Shown: one piece after another, positions 1-8,235 of the stretch | How the letters are laid out: each line of letters starts with the position of its first letter | Position numbering within the stretch: the stretch's first letter is position 1 | Source: JAVBMU01 sp031551755 | GTDB taxonomy: Bacteria; Actinomycetota; Actinomycetes; Actinomycetales; Cellulomonadaceae | Length of the DNA stretch: 64,000 nucleotides | Direction of reading: 5' to 3' | Assembly (NCBI GenBank): GCA_031551755.1 | Contig: JAVBNE010000013.1 | Coordinates: 62,001-126,000 of the forward strand | Made by a program: the position numbers and the translations under genes | The notes under the pieces: model-generated | Told to the model about the DNA's origin: nothing | Seen by the model: only the letters and a program-made list of their open reading frames with translations | Database searches by the model: none

Positions 1-359
1 GTCTGGGTGCGGATACGCCGCAGCTCAGGACGATCGAAGGAGTTGGTGACGAAAGTCGAGATGCTGCGCTCTGCGGCGGCCTCTTCGATCCCCTCGTACA
101 CGGTGGCCAGCACGAAGTCCTGCAGACGGGGAACCAACACGCCGACGACATCCGACCGGGCGGTGCGCAAGGAGGCGGCATGCGGATTCGGGTGGTAGCC
201 GCCGGCCTGGGCGGCGAGCCTGATCGCTGCGACCGTCTCGGGCGAGGCCCATCGCTGAGCTTCGGACTCATCCTGGCGAAGCACACGCGAGACCGTCGCC
301 ACGCTGACACCGACCCGTTCGGCGATCATTCGCTGGGTCATCGGCCGCCGGGCAGCCAT
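1..359 (-). CDS. LacI-family transcriptional regulator (N-terminal part, runs off window edge)
   Basis: Only the first ~119 residues are present; the gene continues past base 1. The N-terminus has a LacI-type helix-turn-helix (RMIAERVGVSVATVSRVLR, about residues 9-27) followed by the hinge and the start of a periplasmic-binding-protein-like domain (DVVGVLVPRLQDFVLATVYEG). I chose the ATG at 359 because it follows a purine-rich stretch, AGGAAAGGGGGAACGCG, and keeps the usual short lead before the HTH. It is divergent to the amidohydrolase operon starting at 726, and the intergenic region carries three LacI-like palindromes, so it probably represses that operon and perhaps itself. The effector cannot be inferred because the ligand-binding domain is missing. 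Confidence 0.9.
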   Translation of the reverse strand, partial: MAARRPMTQRMIAERVGVSVATVSRVLRQDESEAQRWASPETVAAIRLAAQAGGYHPNPHAASLRTARSDVVGVLVPRLQDFVLATVYEGIEEAAAERSISTFVTNSFDRPELRRIRTQ

Positions 360-576
360 CGCGTTCCCCCTTTCCTGTTGTTCGCCGGGAGAATCCCGGC
401 GGTGGACCATGCGTCGGAGGGTACCCGACACATCTGCGGGCCGTTGCCACGTCCAAGTGGAACCTATGTCCCGGCTCGTCCCGTGAGCGTATCCCGTTCG
501 TAACCTCGCGGAAACCAAGGTTCCCATCCTCCCGCCTCGGAGGAGCAGCTTTGTGCCTGGTGGATCGTGGTTTACA

Positions 577-612
577 CAATCGATTGCGGTAAACGATTGA
601 CGTAATCGATTG
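577..612. promoter_or_regulatory. Triple LacI-type operator, 13-bp phased
   Basis: Three 10-bp near-palindromes with a central CG lie at 577-586 (CAATCGATTG), 590-599 (TAAACGATTG) and 603-612 (TAATCGATTG), exactly 13 bp apart. A central CpG dyad is typical of LacI-family operators. A candidate promoter overlaps them: TTGACG at 597-602 and CACTAT at 622-627, with a long 19-bp spacer. A further small dyad, GTGTG-CAT-CACAC, sits at 612-624. This is the only notable structure in the 366-bp gap 360-725 between the regulator and the operon. Confidence 0.65.
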
Positions 613-725
613 TGTGCATCACACTATCCGTCAGAGCGGACGCCACGCGACCCGTGACCCTCCGCAAGATAGGCCCGGTACCCCCTGGCCAGCCGAACAC
701 AGCGACGTGTGACGGAAGGTGCGCA

Positions 726-1706
726 ATGCCCCGTATCGTGGTTCTCGCCACAGGCGGAACGATCTCCTCTCGCAGTGGCCCCCATGGGTCGGTTGCCGCC
801 GACTCCGCGGACACCCTCGTGGGCGCCACGAGCCGGCCCACGGATGTCGTCGTCGAGTCGGTGGATGTGCTGCGGCTCAACTCGTACAACGCCACCTTGA
901 CCGACCTCGCGTCGATCGCCCGCGCCATCGCGATGCAGCTGTCCCGACCGGAGATCGACGGCGTCGTCGTCACTCACGGCACGGACACGCTGGAGGAGTC
1001 GGCCTACCTCGCCGACCTCATCCACGACGACCCTCGTCCTGTGGTCTTCACCGGCGCACAACGCGGAGCGGACCACCCCTACCCGGACGGCCCGGGAAAC
1101 CTCGCTGACGCAGTCGCCGTCGCGGCCTGCCCGGCGGCACGCGATCAGGGAGTCCTGGTCAGTTTTGCCGGCATCGTGCACGCCGCCGACGGCATTCAGA
1201 AGGCCCAGACGATCGCGCTCGACCCCTTCGCCGGCCGCAGCACGGGTCCGGTCGGAACCGTTGTCGACGGGGTGGCGTCATTTCACGCCAAGGCCGTCCG
1301 CGACACCCCGTTGCCCGCACCCGGCGAAAGTTTCGGCACACGGACCGTACCCGCCGTCCTCACCTACCCCGGTTGTGGGGCCGAACAGTTCAATGCCTGC
1401 CTGACCACCGACGTGCAGGCCGTCGTCGTCGTCGGCACCGGTTCGGGCAACCCCAACGCCGAGATCGTCCGGGCCATCCGTGCGGCCACCGACCGCGGCG
1501 TGATCGTCGCCCTCGGCACGCGCGTGGGGAACGGACCCGTCATCCCGATCTACGGCGGGGGTGGGGGCCGGGACGCGGTGGACGCCGGCGCCGTCGCCCT
1601 CGGCGACCTGCCCGCGAGCCAGGCCCGGATCCTCCTCGCCCTGCTCCTCGACCACTACCCGACGGATGAGGCCAAGGCGCGCCTCATCGACCGGTGCGGT
1701 CGCTGA
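726..1706 (+). CDS. L-asparaginase family amidohydrolase
   Basis: 326 residues, the usual size for the bacterial asparaginase/glutaminase family. Both active-site signatures are visible: TGGTI at residues 9-13 and HGTDTLEES at 84-92 (Thr86-Asp87 region), plus FTGAQR at 108-113 in place of the usual FTGAMR. There is no signal peptide, so it acts in the cytoplasm. The start at 726 is preceded by GGAAGG; the frame stays open upstream to 612, but that part overlaps the operator/promoter region. It is the first gene of an operon with an imidase-like hydrolase, an MFS carrier and two SDRs, so its true substrate may be a half-amide rather than asparagine (inference). Confidence 0.9.
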   Translation: MPRIVVLATGGTISSRSGPHGSVAADSADTLVGATSRPTDVVVESVDVLRLNSYNATLTDLASIARAIAMQLSRPEIDGVVVTHGTDTLEESAYLADLIHDDPRPVVFTGAQRGADHPYPDGPGNLADAVAVAACPAARDQGVLVSFAGIVHAADGIQKAQTIALDPFAGRSTGPVGTVVDGVASFHAKAVRDTPLPAPGESFGTRTVPAVLTYPGCGAEQFNACLTTDVQAVVVVGTGSGNPNAEIVRAIRAATDRGVIVALGTRVGNGPVIPIYGGGGGRDAVDAGAVALGDLPASQARILLALLLDHYPTDEAKARLIDRCGR

Positions 1707-1791
1707 CCGCCCCGCGGCCCGGCACCCACAGACCACACGACAACACCCCAGAGAAAAGGCCCCCTCGGGGTCCCGATCGGAAGGAAAGACC

Positions 1792-2673
1792 GTGGCAAAA
1801 GAAATCTTCGTGGCATACGGAATCGATGTCGACGCCATCGGCGGCTGGCTCGGCTCCTACGGTGGCGAGGACTCCCCGGATGACATCTCGCGTGGCGCCT
1901 TCGCCGGTGAGATCGGCGTTCCGCGCCTGAACGAGTTCCTGCGTCGGCACAACCTGCCGTCCACCTGGTTCTGGCCGGGACACTCCATCGAGTCGTTCCC
2001 GGAGCAGTTCGACGAGGTCGTGGCCGCGGGCCACGAAATCGGCCTGCACGGCTACTCGCACGAGAACCCGCTCGCGATGACCCGCGAGCAGGAGACCGAC
2101 ATCCTCGACCACTGCATCCAGTTGATCGAAACCCGCACGGGCGAGCGGCCCACCGGCTACGTGGCACCGTGGTGGGAGTTCTCCCCCGTGACCAACGAAC
2201 TCCTCGTGGAGCGGGGCATCCGATACGACCACTCGCTCATGCACCGCGACTTCACCCCGTACTACGTCCGGGTCGGCGACTCGTGGAGCAAGATCGACTA
2301 CGACAAGCCCGCGGCCACCTGGATGAAGCCGTACGTCCGCGGCCAGGAGACCGACCTCGTCGAGATCCCGGCATCGTGGTATCTCGACGACCTGCCTCCA
2401 ATGATGTTCATCAAGTCGAGCCCCAACAGCCACGGCTTCGTCAACCCCCGCGACATCGAAGAGATGTGGCGCGACCAGTTCGACTGGGTCTACCGCGAGA
2501 TGGACTACGCGGTGTTCACCATGACGATCCACCCCGACGTGTCCGGACGGCCTCAAGTGCTGTCCATGCACGAACGCCTCGTCGAGCACATCAACTCCCA
2601 CGAGGGCGTCCGCTGGGCCACCTTCGACCAGATCGCCCAGGACTTCCAGCAGCGATTCCCGCGCACCTCCTAG
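1792..2673 (+). CDS. Polysaccharide-deacetylase (NodB) fold hydrolase, HpPgdA/imidase-like
   Basis: 293 residues without a signal peptide. The NodB-fold metal site is visible as Asp12/Asp14 in YGIDVD and His86/His90 in HGYSH. This cytoplasmic subgroup of carbohydrate esterase 4 includes Helicobacter PgdA (HP0310), PuuE-type allantoinases and cyclic imide hydrolases; I recall a Pseudomonas imidase of about this length. The GTG start at 1792 follows GGAAGGAAAG. The in-frame opening upstream to 1561 overlaps the asparaginase gene and is not used. Placed between an amidohydrolase and a transporter, a role in opening a cyclic imide or ureide is more likely than peptidoglycan modification (inference). 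Confidence 0.8.
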   Translation: MAKEIFVAYGIDVDAIGGWLGSYGGEDSPDDISRGAFAGEIGVPRLNEFLRRHNLPSTWFWPGHSIESFPEQFDEVVAAGHEIGLHGYSHENPLAMTREQETDILDHCIQLIETRTGERPTGYVAPWWEFSPVTNELLVERGIRYDHSLMHRDFTPYYVRVGDSWSKIDYDKPAATWMKPYVRGQETDLVEIPASWYLDDLPPMMFIKSSPNSHGFVNPRDIEEMWRDQFDWVYREMDYAVFTMTIHPDVSGRPQVLSMHERLVEHINSHEGVRWATFDQIAQDFQQRFPRTS

Positions 2674-2700
2674 CTATCCCTACGCACGAAGGGCACTTCC

Positions 2701-4107
2701 ATGAGCACTGCTCCCCCCACGCTCCGCCCAGTCGGAGTCAAGGAGACCCGTAGGGCCACCTCCATCGCGTTCTTCGCGTGGACCGTCGCCGTCTACGACT
2801 TCATCCTCTTCGGTACGCTCCTGCCGGATATCGGCAAGGCCTTCGACTGGACGACGAGCCACGCGCTGTTGATCTCGACGCTCGTCTCGATCGGCACGTT
2901 CATCGTGGTCATGCTCGTCGGCCCGTTGGTCGACCGGCTCGGACGACGCAAGGGCATGATCACTTCGGTGGCCGGCACGGCGCTGTCCTCGGCGGCGACC
3001 GCCGCGACGATGAGCGGCGCCTACCTTGTGGGTGTGCGCTCCATCTCCGGCCTCGGCCTGGCCGAGCAGTCGGTGAACGCGACATACCTCAATGAGCTCT
3101 ACGCGCTGACCGAGGACAAGAAGATCAAGCGCAACCAGGGCTTCGTGTACTCGATGGTCCAGACGGGATGGCCACTGGGTGCGCTACTCGCTGCCGGCTT
3201 CGTGGCCATTGTCATCGCGATCTTCGGTGAGGACTCATGGCGGATCGCCTTCGCCCTGGCGACCGTCCCCGCGCTGATCGTCGCGCTGCTTTGCCGCAAG
3301 CTCAAGGAGAGCCCGCAGTTCCTGCTCCAGCAGCAGGCCCGGCAACTTCGCAAGGACGGCAACACCGACGAGGCCGCCCGGCTGGAGAAGGTGCTCGGCC
3401 TCGACTCCGAGGAGCAGGCCGCTCCGCTCAAGCGAATCTTCCAAGGTAAACACCTGCGCAACACGATCGTGTTGTCGGTGGCCTGGATCTTCAACTGGTT
3501 CGGCATCCAGACCTTTTCCGTGCTGGGCACCACGGTGCTCCAGGAGGGCAAGGACATTCCTGCACAGAACGCGCTCATGCTGGTCGTCGTGTCGAATATC
3601 GTCGGCGCAATGGGCTACCTCACCGCCGGCTACCTGGGTGACCGGATCGGCCGCAAGAAGGTCATCACGGGCGGCTGGATGCTCGGCGGCATCTGCTTCG
3701 CGATCATGCTCCTCGGCCCAGCGAGCACTGCGTTCGTCCTGGTCACCTACATGGCCGGCTTGTTCTTCCTGCTCGGCCCGTACGCGGCCATCATGTTCTT
3801 CCAGGCGGAGTGCTTCGACACCGACTGCCGGGCAACCGGCTCGACCTTCATCGGTGCGATGAGCCAGCCCGGCGCCATCATCGGTGGGTTCATCCTCACC
3901 GGGATGACTGCGGCCTCGATGGCGTTCTCCACCGCTGCTCTCCTGGTCGGCGCCCTGGGAACATTCGTCTCCGGTCTGATCATGCTCGCGGCGAAACATG
4001 TCGCTCCCGCTCAGCATGATGCGGGCATCGACTCGCTGCTCCACGAAGGGGTCCCGATGGTGCCACTCCACCACGGCGACCTGGAGGAAATGGAGAACGC
4101 TTCATGA
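2701..4107 (+). CDS. MFS transporter (metabolite:H+ symporter type)
   Basis: 468 residues with about 12 hydrophobic segments. The MFS motif A appears twice, once in each half: DRLGRRKG near residues 78-85 and DRIGRKK after the central loop (about 308-314). The central cytoplasmic loop is charged (residues ~200-245). The overall pattern resembles sugar and aromatic-acid/H+ symporters. It starts 27 bp after the deacetylase-like gene, with GAAGG upstream, and its stop overlaps the next ATG (ATGA at 4104). It presumably imports the substrate of the operon's hydrolases; the substrate itself is unknown. Confidence 0.88.
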   Translation: MSTAPPTLRPVGVKETRRATSIAFFAWTVAVYDFILFGTLLPDIGKAFDWTTSHALLISTLVSIGTFIVVMLVGPLVDRLGRRKGMITSVAGTALSSAATAATMSGAYLVGVRSISGLGLAEQSVNATYLNELYALTEDKKIKRNQGFVYSMVQTGWPLGALLAAGFVAIVIAIFGEDSWRIAFALATVPALIVALLCRKLKESPQFLLQQQARQLRKDGNTDEAARLEKVLGLDSEEQAAPLKRIFQGKHLRNTIVLSVAWIFNWFGIQTFSVLGTTVLQEGKDIPAQNALMLVVVSNIVGAMGYLTAGYLGDRIGRKKVITGGWMLGGICFAIMLLGPASTAFVLVTYMAGLFFLLGPYAAIMFFQAECFDTDCRATGSTFIGAMSQPGAIIGGFILTGMTAASMAFSTAALLVGALGTFVSGLIMLAAKHVAPAQHDAGIDSLLHEGVPMVPLHHGDLEEMENAS

Positions 4108-4868
4108 CCACGCCCCCAGTCACCCTCATCAGCGGTGCCGCGTCGGGGATCGGGCGGGCCGCCGCCCAGCAGATCGCCACGCGTGGTGACCGGGTGGTCA
4201 TCGGCCACTTCGCCGGTGACCCCCACGATGCCGGTGTCACCCTCGACCTGGTTCACCAGGCCGGGGGGGACGGCATCATCGTGGACCTCGACGTATCCAG
4301 CACCGATTCGGTCAACGCCTTCGTCCAGGCAGCCCTGGACAAGTACGGTCGAGTCGATCATGTGGTCGCGAACGCCGGCATCCTGCGCCGGGCCGTCTTC
4401 GAGACCATGACGGACCAGGAGTGGGACGAGGTCTTGCAGGTCGACCTGCACGGCGTCATGCGTCTTGCCCGCGCGGCGGCTCCACATCTGCCCTCCGGCG
4501 GATCGATCGTGGCCATCTCGTCAATCGCCGGTGGCATCTACGGCTGGCAGGAGCACGTGCACTACGCGACGGCGAAGGCCGGTGTGATCGGCATGATCCG
4601 GTCCCTGGCCGTCGAGTACGGACCGCGTGGGGTACGGGCCAACGCGATCATCCCGGGCCTGATCGAGACGCCGCAGTCGTTGGATGCGGTGAACTCCCTC
4701 GGCCCGGACGGGCTGAAGGCAGCCGGCGACTACATCCCGTGGGGACGGGTCGGACGGCCCGAGGAAGTCGCGACCGTCATCGACTTCCTCACATCCACCG
4801 CCGCGAACTACGTCTCCGGCCAGGCCATCACGGTCGACGGCGCACTCACCGTCGCCATGCGGGACTAG
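4104..4868 (+). CDS. Short-chain dehydrogenase/reductase (SDR), first of pair
   Basis: 254 residues, a classical SDR. The Rossmann motif is GAASGIG (residues 11-17), followed by NAGIL, and the catalytic pair is Tyr154-xxx-Lys158 in HYATAK. The C-terminal IPGLIETP and SGQAITVDGA segments are typical of the family. It is translationally coupled to the MFS gene by a 4-bp overlap (ATGA). It would be an NAD(P)-dependent oxidoreductase acting on a hydroxy or keto intermediate of the operon's pathway; the substrate cannot be read from sequence. Confidence 0.88.
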   Translation: MTTPPVTLISGAASGIGRAAAQQIATRGDRVVIGHFAGDPHDAGVTLDLVHQAGGDGIIVDLDVSSTDSVNAFVQAALDKYGRVDHVVANAGILRRAVFETMTDQEWDEVLQVDLHGVMRLARAAAPHLPSGGSIVAISSIAGGIYGWQEHVHYATAKAGVIGMIRSLAVEYGPRGVRANAIIPGLIETPQSLDAVNSLGPDGLKAAGDYIPWGRVGRPEEVATVIDFLTSTAANYVSGQAITVDGALTVAMRD

Positions 4869-4870
4869 CC

Positions 4871-5626
4871 ATGACGAACACAATCAATCCATCCGGAGCC
4901 CTGACCGGTCGCACGGCGTTGGTCACCGGGGCGGGCAGTGGGATCGGCCGGGCCATCGCGGAGCTCTTCGTTCGCGAAGGCGCCCGGGTCGTGGTTGCCG
5001 ACCGCAGCGCGGGCGTGGAACAGGTCGCCACGGCGATCGGTGCCCACGGCGCACTGGTCTTCGACGCCACCGATGAGGACGCGGTGGGTAACGCGGTCGC
5101 CGAAGCCCAGGCCCTGCTCGGGCAGATCGACACCCTGGTCACCTCCCATGGCATCCTCACCGAGTCGCCACTCGCGCAGATGTCGCTCAACCGGTGGGAC
5201 GAGACCATCGTGACCGACCTGACCAGCGTGTTCCTGCTCTGCCGGGCCGTCCTGCCCGGCATGTTGGAGCGCCACGATGGGCGGATCATCAACGTCGCAT
5301 CCCAGCTCGGCCTCAAGGGCGGGGTGGGTCTCGCCCACTACGCCGCGGCCAAGGCCGGCGTCATCGCACTCACCAAGTCGCTGGCGCTGGAGGTCTCGAA
5401 GGAAGGGGTGCTGGTGAACGCCGTCGCGCCTGGTCCGATCGAGACACCGCTGGTCGCCGGGATCAGTGAGGACTGGAAGGTGGCCAAGCGGGCAGAATTG
5501 CCGCTGGGTCGCTTCGGCCAGGTCGAGGAAGTCGCCCCGACCGTCCTCATGCTCGCCTCCAACCCCGGCGGAAACCTGTATGTCGGGCAAACGCTCGGCC
5601 CCAACTCCGGGGACGTGATGCCCTGA
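4871..5626 (+). CDS. Short-chain dehydrogenase/reductase (SDR), second of pair
   Basis: 251 residues, a classical SDR with VTGAGSGIG near residues 17-25 and Tyr157-xxx-Lys161 in HYAAAK. The ATG at 4871 lies 2 bp after the previous stop; the longer in-frame opening back to 4421 overlaps the first SDR and was rejected. The two SDRs clearly differ in sequence (N-termini and C-termini do not match closely), so they are probably successive enzymes or enzymes of different specificity rather than a recent duplication. The stop shares one base with the next gene's ATG. Confidence 0.87.
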   Translation: MTNTINPSGALTGRTALVTGAGSGIGRAIAELFVREGARVVVADRSAGVEQVATAIGAHGALVFDATDEDAVGNAVAEAQALLGQIDTLVTSHGILTESPLAQMSLNRWDETIVTDLTSVFLLCRAVLPGMLERHDGRIINVASQLGLKGGVGLAHYAAAKAGVIALTKSLALEVSKEGVLVNAVAPGPIETPLVAGISEDWKVAKRAELPLGRFGQVEEVAPTVLMLASNPGGNLYVGQTLGPNSGDVMP

Positions 5627-6003
5627 TGTGCGGCGGCTGCGGCAGGCATGCCACCGACCCGGTCTCGGCTGTCCTCCTGGGCAGCTACGCCCGGACCGTC
5701 GTCGCGAAGCTCTGTTCGGATCTTCGCGACGGTGTCCGGGTGACCACGGGACCGGTCGGCTGGACCGTGACCTGCCGTGGCCGACGGCCCGCACTGGCCA
5801 CCACTGTCCCTGAGCTGGCGCGGGTCCTCGCCAGCGGGGTCGTGTCGTCCGCGATCCCACTGGCGTTCCCTGAACTGCTCGCGGCCGCCGTCGACCGGCA
5901 GCCGCCCCACCGCCAGCTCCCAGTGCCTGAGTTCACCACCGGCACACCCACCACGTGGATCTATACCCTGACAGCGCACGCGCTGAGTCCGGTGGCGGCG
6001 TAG
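5626..6003 (+). CDS. Small Cys-rich protein of unknown function (MCGGCG start)
   Basis: 125 residues beginning MCGGCGRHATDP. The N-terminal CxxC plus a further Cys in TVTCRGRRP could bind metal, but no family was recognised with confidence. It overlaps the upstream SDR stop by one base (TGATG), which argues that it is translated as part of the operon. There is no signal peptide or membrane segment. The C-terminal 30 residues are Pro/Thr rich. This is the last gene before a strand switch. Function unknown. Confidence 0.65.
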   Translation: MCGGCGRHATDPVSAVLLGSYARTVVAKLCSDLRDGVRVTTGPVGWTVTCRGRRPALATTVPELARVLASGVVSSAIPLAFPELLAAAVDRQPPHRQLPVPEFTTGTPTTWIYTLTAHALSPVAA

Positions 6004-6031
6004 CTCCGCGGTGCCAGTCAGCCTGGTCCCG

Positions 6032-6910
6032 TCAGCGAACCACCCACACCACCGAAGCGTCATCCGAATGCTTGAGCCGCGGGTGTTCCACGAAGTCCGG
6101 GTCGGCGTCCTCATGTTCACGGATCGACCGCAAGATCTCGGCGGCGTCACCGCTCGCCACTGCTTCCCCTAGTTCCCCGAGCGAGCCGAACAGCCGCAAC
6201 GGCTCGACAGCGGCCGCGAATCCATCGCTCATCACGGAGATCGACACCACCTGTTCGACAGGCCACGCCTCGACGGCAGCGTGCGGGACTCCCACCCCGG
6301 TAAGGTCGGCGATCCAGTACCCGGCCGGGGTGTTCTTCTCTCGCCGGTTGGCGCACAACCGGTCATCGAACTCGGCACGCACGCCCCGTGGCGGCACGTC
6401 GGCGTCGCGCGCCCGACGCACCATCGACTCGACGACCGCAAGGTCCCGCCGGGGCACCGACTCGTCCTGGATGACGACGGGTACGACGCCGGCCAGGGTG
6501 ACGACCGTGGTGCAGTCGCCCAACGACCAGAGCTCCAGTTGCTCATCGGCGAACCGGAACACCGCCAGCGAGGCGGACGGCCGATCCTCGTCAGCAACCG
6601 CATCAGCACCCTCGAACCGCTCGAACTCGGCATGCATCGTCGCCAGAGCCCCGCCGACGAGGTCGCTCAACGGCTCGGTGTCGCTCATCGAACCACTCCC
6701 TGCGAGCCCGGCCGCGAGCAGCCCACCGAGCCGCTCGCTGAACCACGCCGCGTCGGAGTCGCTGGGGCTCACGTGGGCCGCCGTCAGCCCGGATGCCCCG
6801 TCGATGACAAACCCCCCGCATACCGAGCTGCCGCACAGCACCACCTGCGCACGGTCTTCGTTGACAGCATTGCCGCGCACGGACAGGCTGCCACTGCTTA
6901 CGGGCTGCAC
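6032..6910 (-). CDS. PP2C-like protein phosphatase
   Basis: About 292 residues from a GTG at 6910. PP2C landmarks are present: NEDR near the N-terminus, VIDGASG (the DG(x)G metal-binding turn), SLGDC, SVMSDGF and the C-terminal SDDASVVWV. DGASG replaces the more common DGMGG. The GTG at 6910 overlaps the upstream TPR gene by 13 bp and has GGGG about ten bases upstream; the GTG at 6880 is an alternative. Pairing with a membrane-anchored TPR protein suggests a signalling module, probably with Ser/Thr phosphatase activity; the partner kinase is not in the window. Confidence 0.7.
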   Translation of the reverse strand: MQPVSSGSLSVRGNAVNEDRAQVVLCGSSVCGGFVIDGASGLTAAHVSPSDSDAAWFSERLGGLLAAGLAGSGSMSDTEPLSDLVGGALATMHAEFERFEGADAVADEDRPSASLAVFRFADEQLELWSLGDCTTVVTLAGVVPVVIQDESVPRRDLAVVESMVRRARDADVPPRGVRAEFDDRLCANRREKNTPAGYWIADLTGVGVPHAAVEAWPVEQVVSISVMSDGFAAAVEPLRLFGSLGELGEAVASGDAAEILRSIREHEDADPDFVEHPRLKHSDDASVVWVVR

Positions 6911-7977
6911 AGCAGATGCCCCACGGCGACCGCGACCAGCCCTGCCACGAAGAGCGGCAGCGCATGCCGCCACGCTCTCGGGTCCCGCCGCACGATGAAC
7001 GTGAATCCACCGAAGGCGACCAGCAAGGCACCGAAGAGCACCACAATGAGCCCGGCTAGGTCACTCGCCTGCTGACTCACGGCGAGCTGGATCGAGCCGA
7101 TCGTGAAGCTGATGAGGGCCGCGAAGAAGCCGAGGAACTCGAGGTTACGGATCGACGAGTCGTCCATTCTCTTGACCCCCTCGTTGATCTTGGACTCGGC
7201 ACCGTCGAGCTTCTCGGCGAGCACGACGCCGTAGGCCTCCAGTTTGGCTGCGAGATCAGCCTCGTTCTTCGCCGCCTGGATGCGCAACAGGTAGTACTGG
7301 TAGTCACCGATCCGGATGGCGTAATCCGGTTTGCTGGAGTCTTCGGCGTCGATCGCCACCCGCGCCTGGCTGACGGCATCCTCGAACTGGCCGCCGATGG
7401 CCAGCAGCCGCCCCTTCGTGCAGTAGTACTTCGCGTAGCGGCGATCCAAGGCGATCGCCCGGTCGGCGGCATCGAGAGCCTTGTCCAGCCACTCAGCGGC
7501 GACCCGGTCGCGCACCGCCAGCATCTCCTCGCAGATCGCCGCGACGGTCACCGCGAAGAGGTGCACGAAACCGGCGTTATCCGCGAACCGCAGGGAATCG
7601 TCGTAGGCCGCGGCGATGATTTCGTCCCCTCGGCGGCCGAGCCCCTTCTCGATGTTCAACAGCACCATCAAGTGCTGGAAGGTCTCGTGCCGTTTGAACA
7701 CCGACGAGTACTGGTTGATCAGCTCCTCGAGGAGTGTCACATCCCGGTTGCGCCGCAGCAGGATGTTCAGGCAGTAGAAGGCCGCGTATCCGACCGGGCC
7801 GGTGTCACCCGAGTCGAGGACCATGCGCAGGTCCCGCGTGAGCCGACGCTTCTCCGGGCAGGCGGCGAGGCGCGTGAGCATCAACTCGAAATCGCGGCTG
7901 TCCTCGTCGGGGCTCGACGCCAACACGTCCTCGATGGCGGCCCGGCCGGCGAAGTACTGGTCGATCTGATCGGGCAT
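6898..7977 (-). CDS. TPR-like protein with C-terminal membrane anchor
   Basis: 359 residues. The first ~270 are soluble and helix-rich with TPR-like periodicity (for example LDAADRAIALDRRYAKYYCTKGRLLAIGGQFEDAV). Three hydrophobic segments follow near the C-terminus (LGFFAALISFTIGSI, LAGLIVVLFGALLVAF, LFVAGLVAVAVGHLL), so the TPR part probably faces the cytoplasm. The ATG at 7977 has GGGAGTGGGA upstream; the frame opens further upstream to 8211 but lacks an SD there. It is transcribed first in a two-gene unit with the overlapping PP2C-like gene. No enzymatic motif was seen; a scaffold or sensor role is inferred. Confidence 0.7.
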   Translation of the reverse strand: MPDQIDQYFAGRAAIEDVLASSPDEDSRDFELMLTRLAACPEKRRLTRDLRMVLDSGDTGPVGYAAFYCLNILLRRNRDVTLLEELINQYSSVFKRHETFQHLMVLLNIEKGLGRRGDEIIAAAYDDSLRFADNAGFVHLFAVTVAAICEEMLAVRDRVAAEWLDKALDAADRAIALDRRYAKYYCTKGRLLAIGGQFEDAVSQARVAIDAEDSSKPDYAIRIGDYQYYLLRIQAAKNEADLAAKLEAYGVVLAEKLDGAESKINEGVKRMDDSSIRNLEFLGFFAALISFTIGSIQLAVSQQASDLAGLIVVLFGALLVAFGGFTFIVRRDPRAWRHALPLFVAGLVAVAVGHLLCSP

Positions 7978-8235
7978 TCCCACTCCCCGTCTGTGCTGGT
8001 ATCCGCGGCGAACCCCCTCGCGGACCTCTGGCGTGATCGTATCGGCCCCGGCCCGCCGGTTGGATCGCGGTTTCGTTAATCCTTGCCCCCTGCCCGGACC
8101 GCCTCTACGCTGGCGGCAACCGAGCGAAAAGTGAGACATGAAGAACTGAGGTTCGACGCCAGGACGGCCGGCACCGCCTTTGCCGTCTGAGGCGTCCACG
8201 CGCCCCGTCATCGACGCGACTGCGAGGACCTCCGC

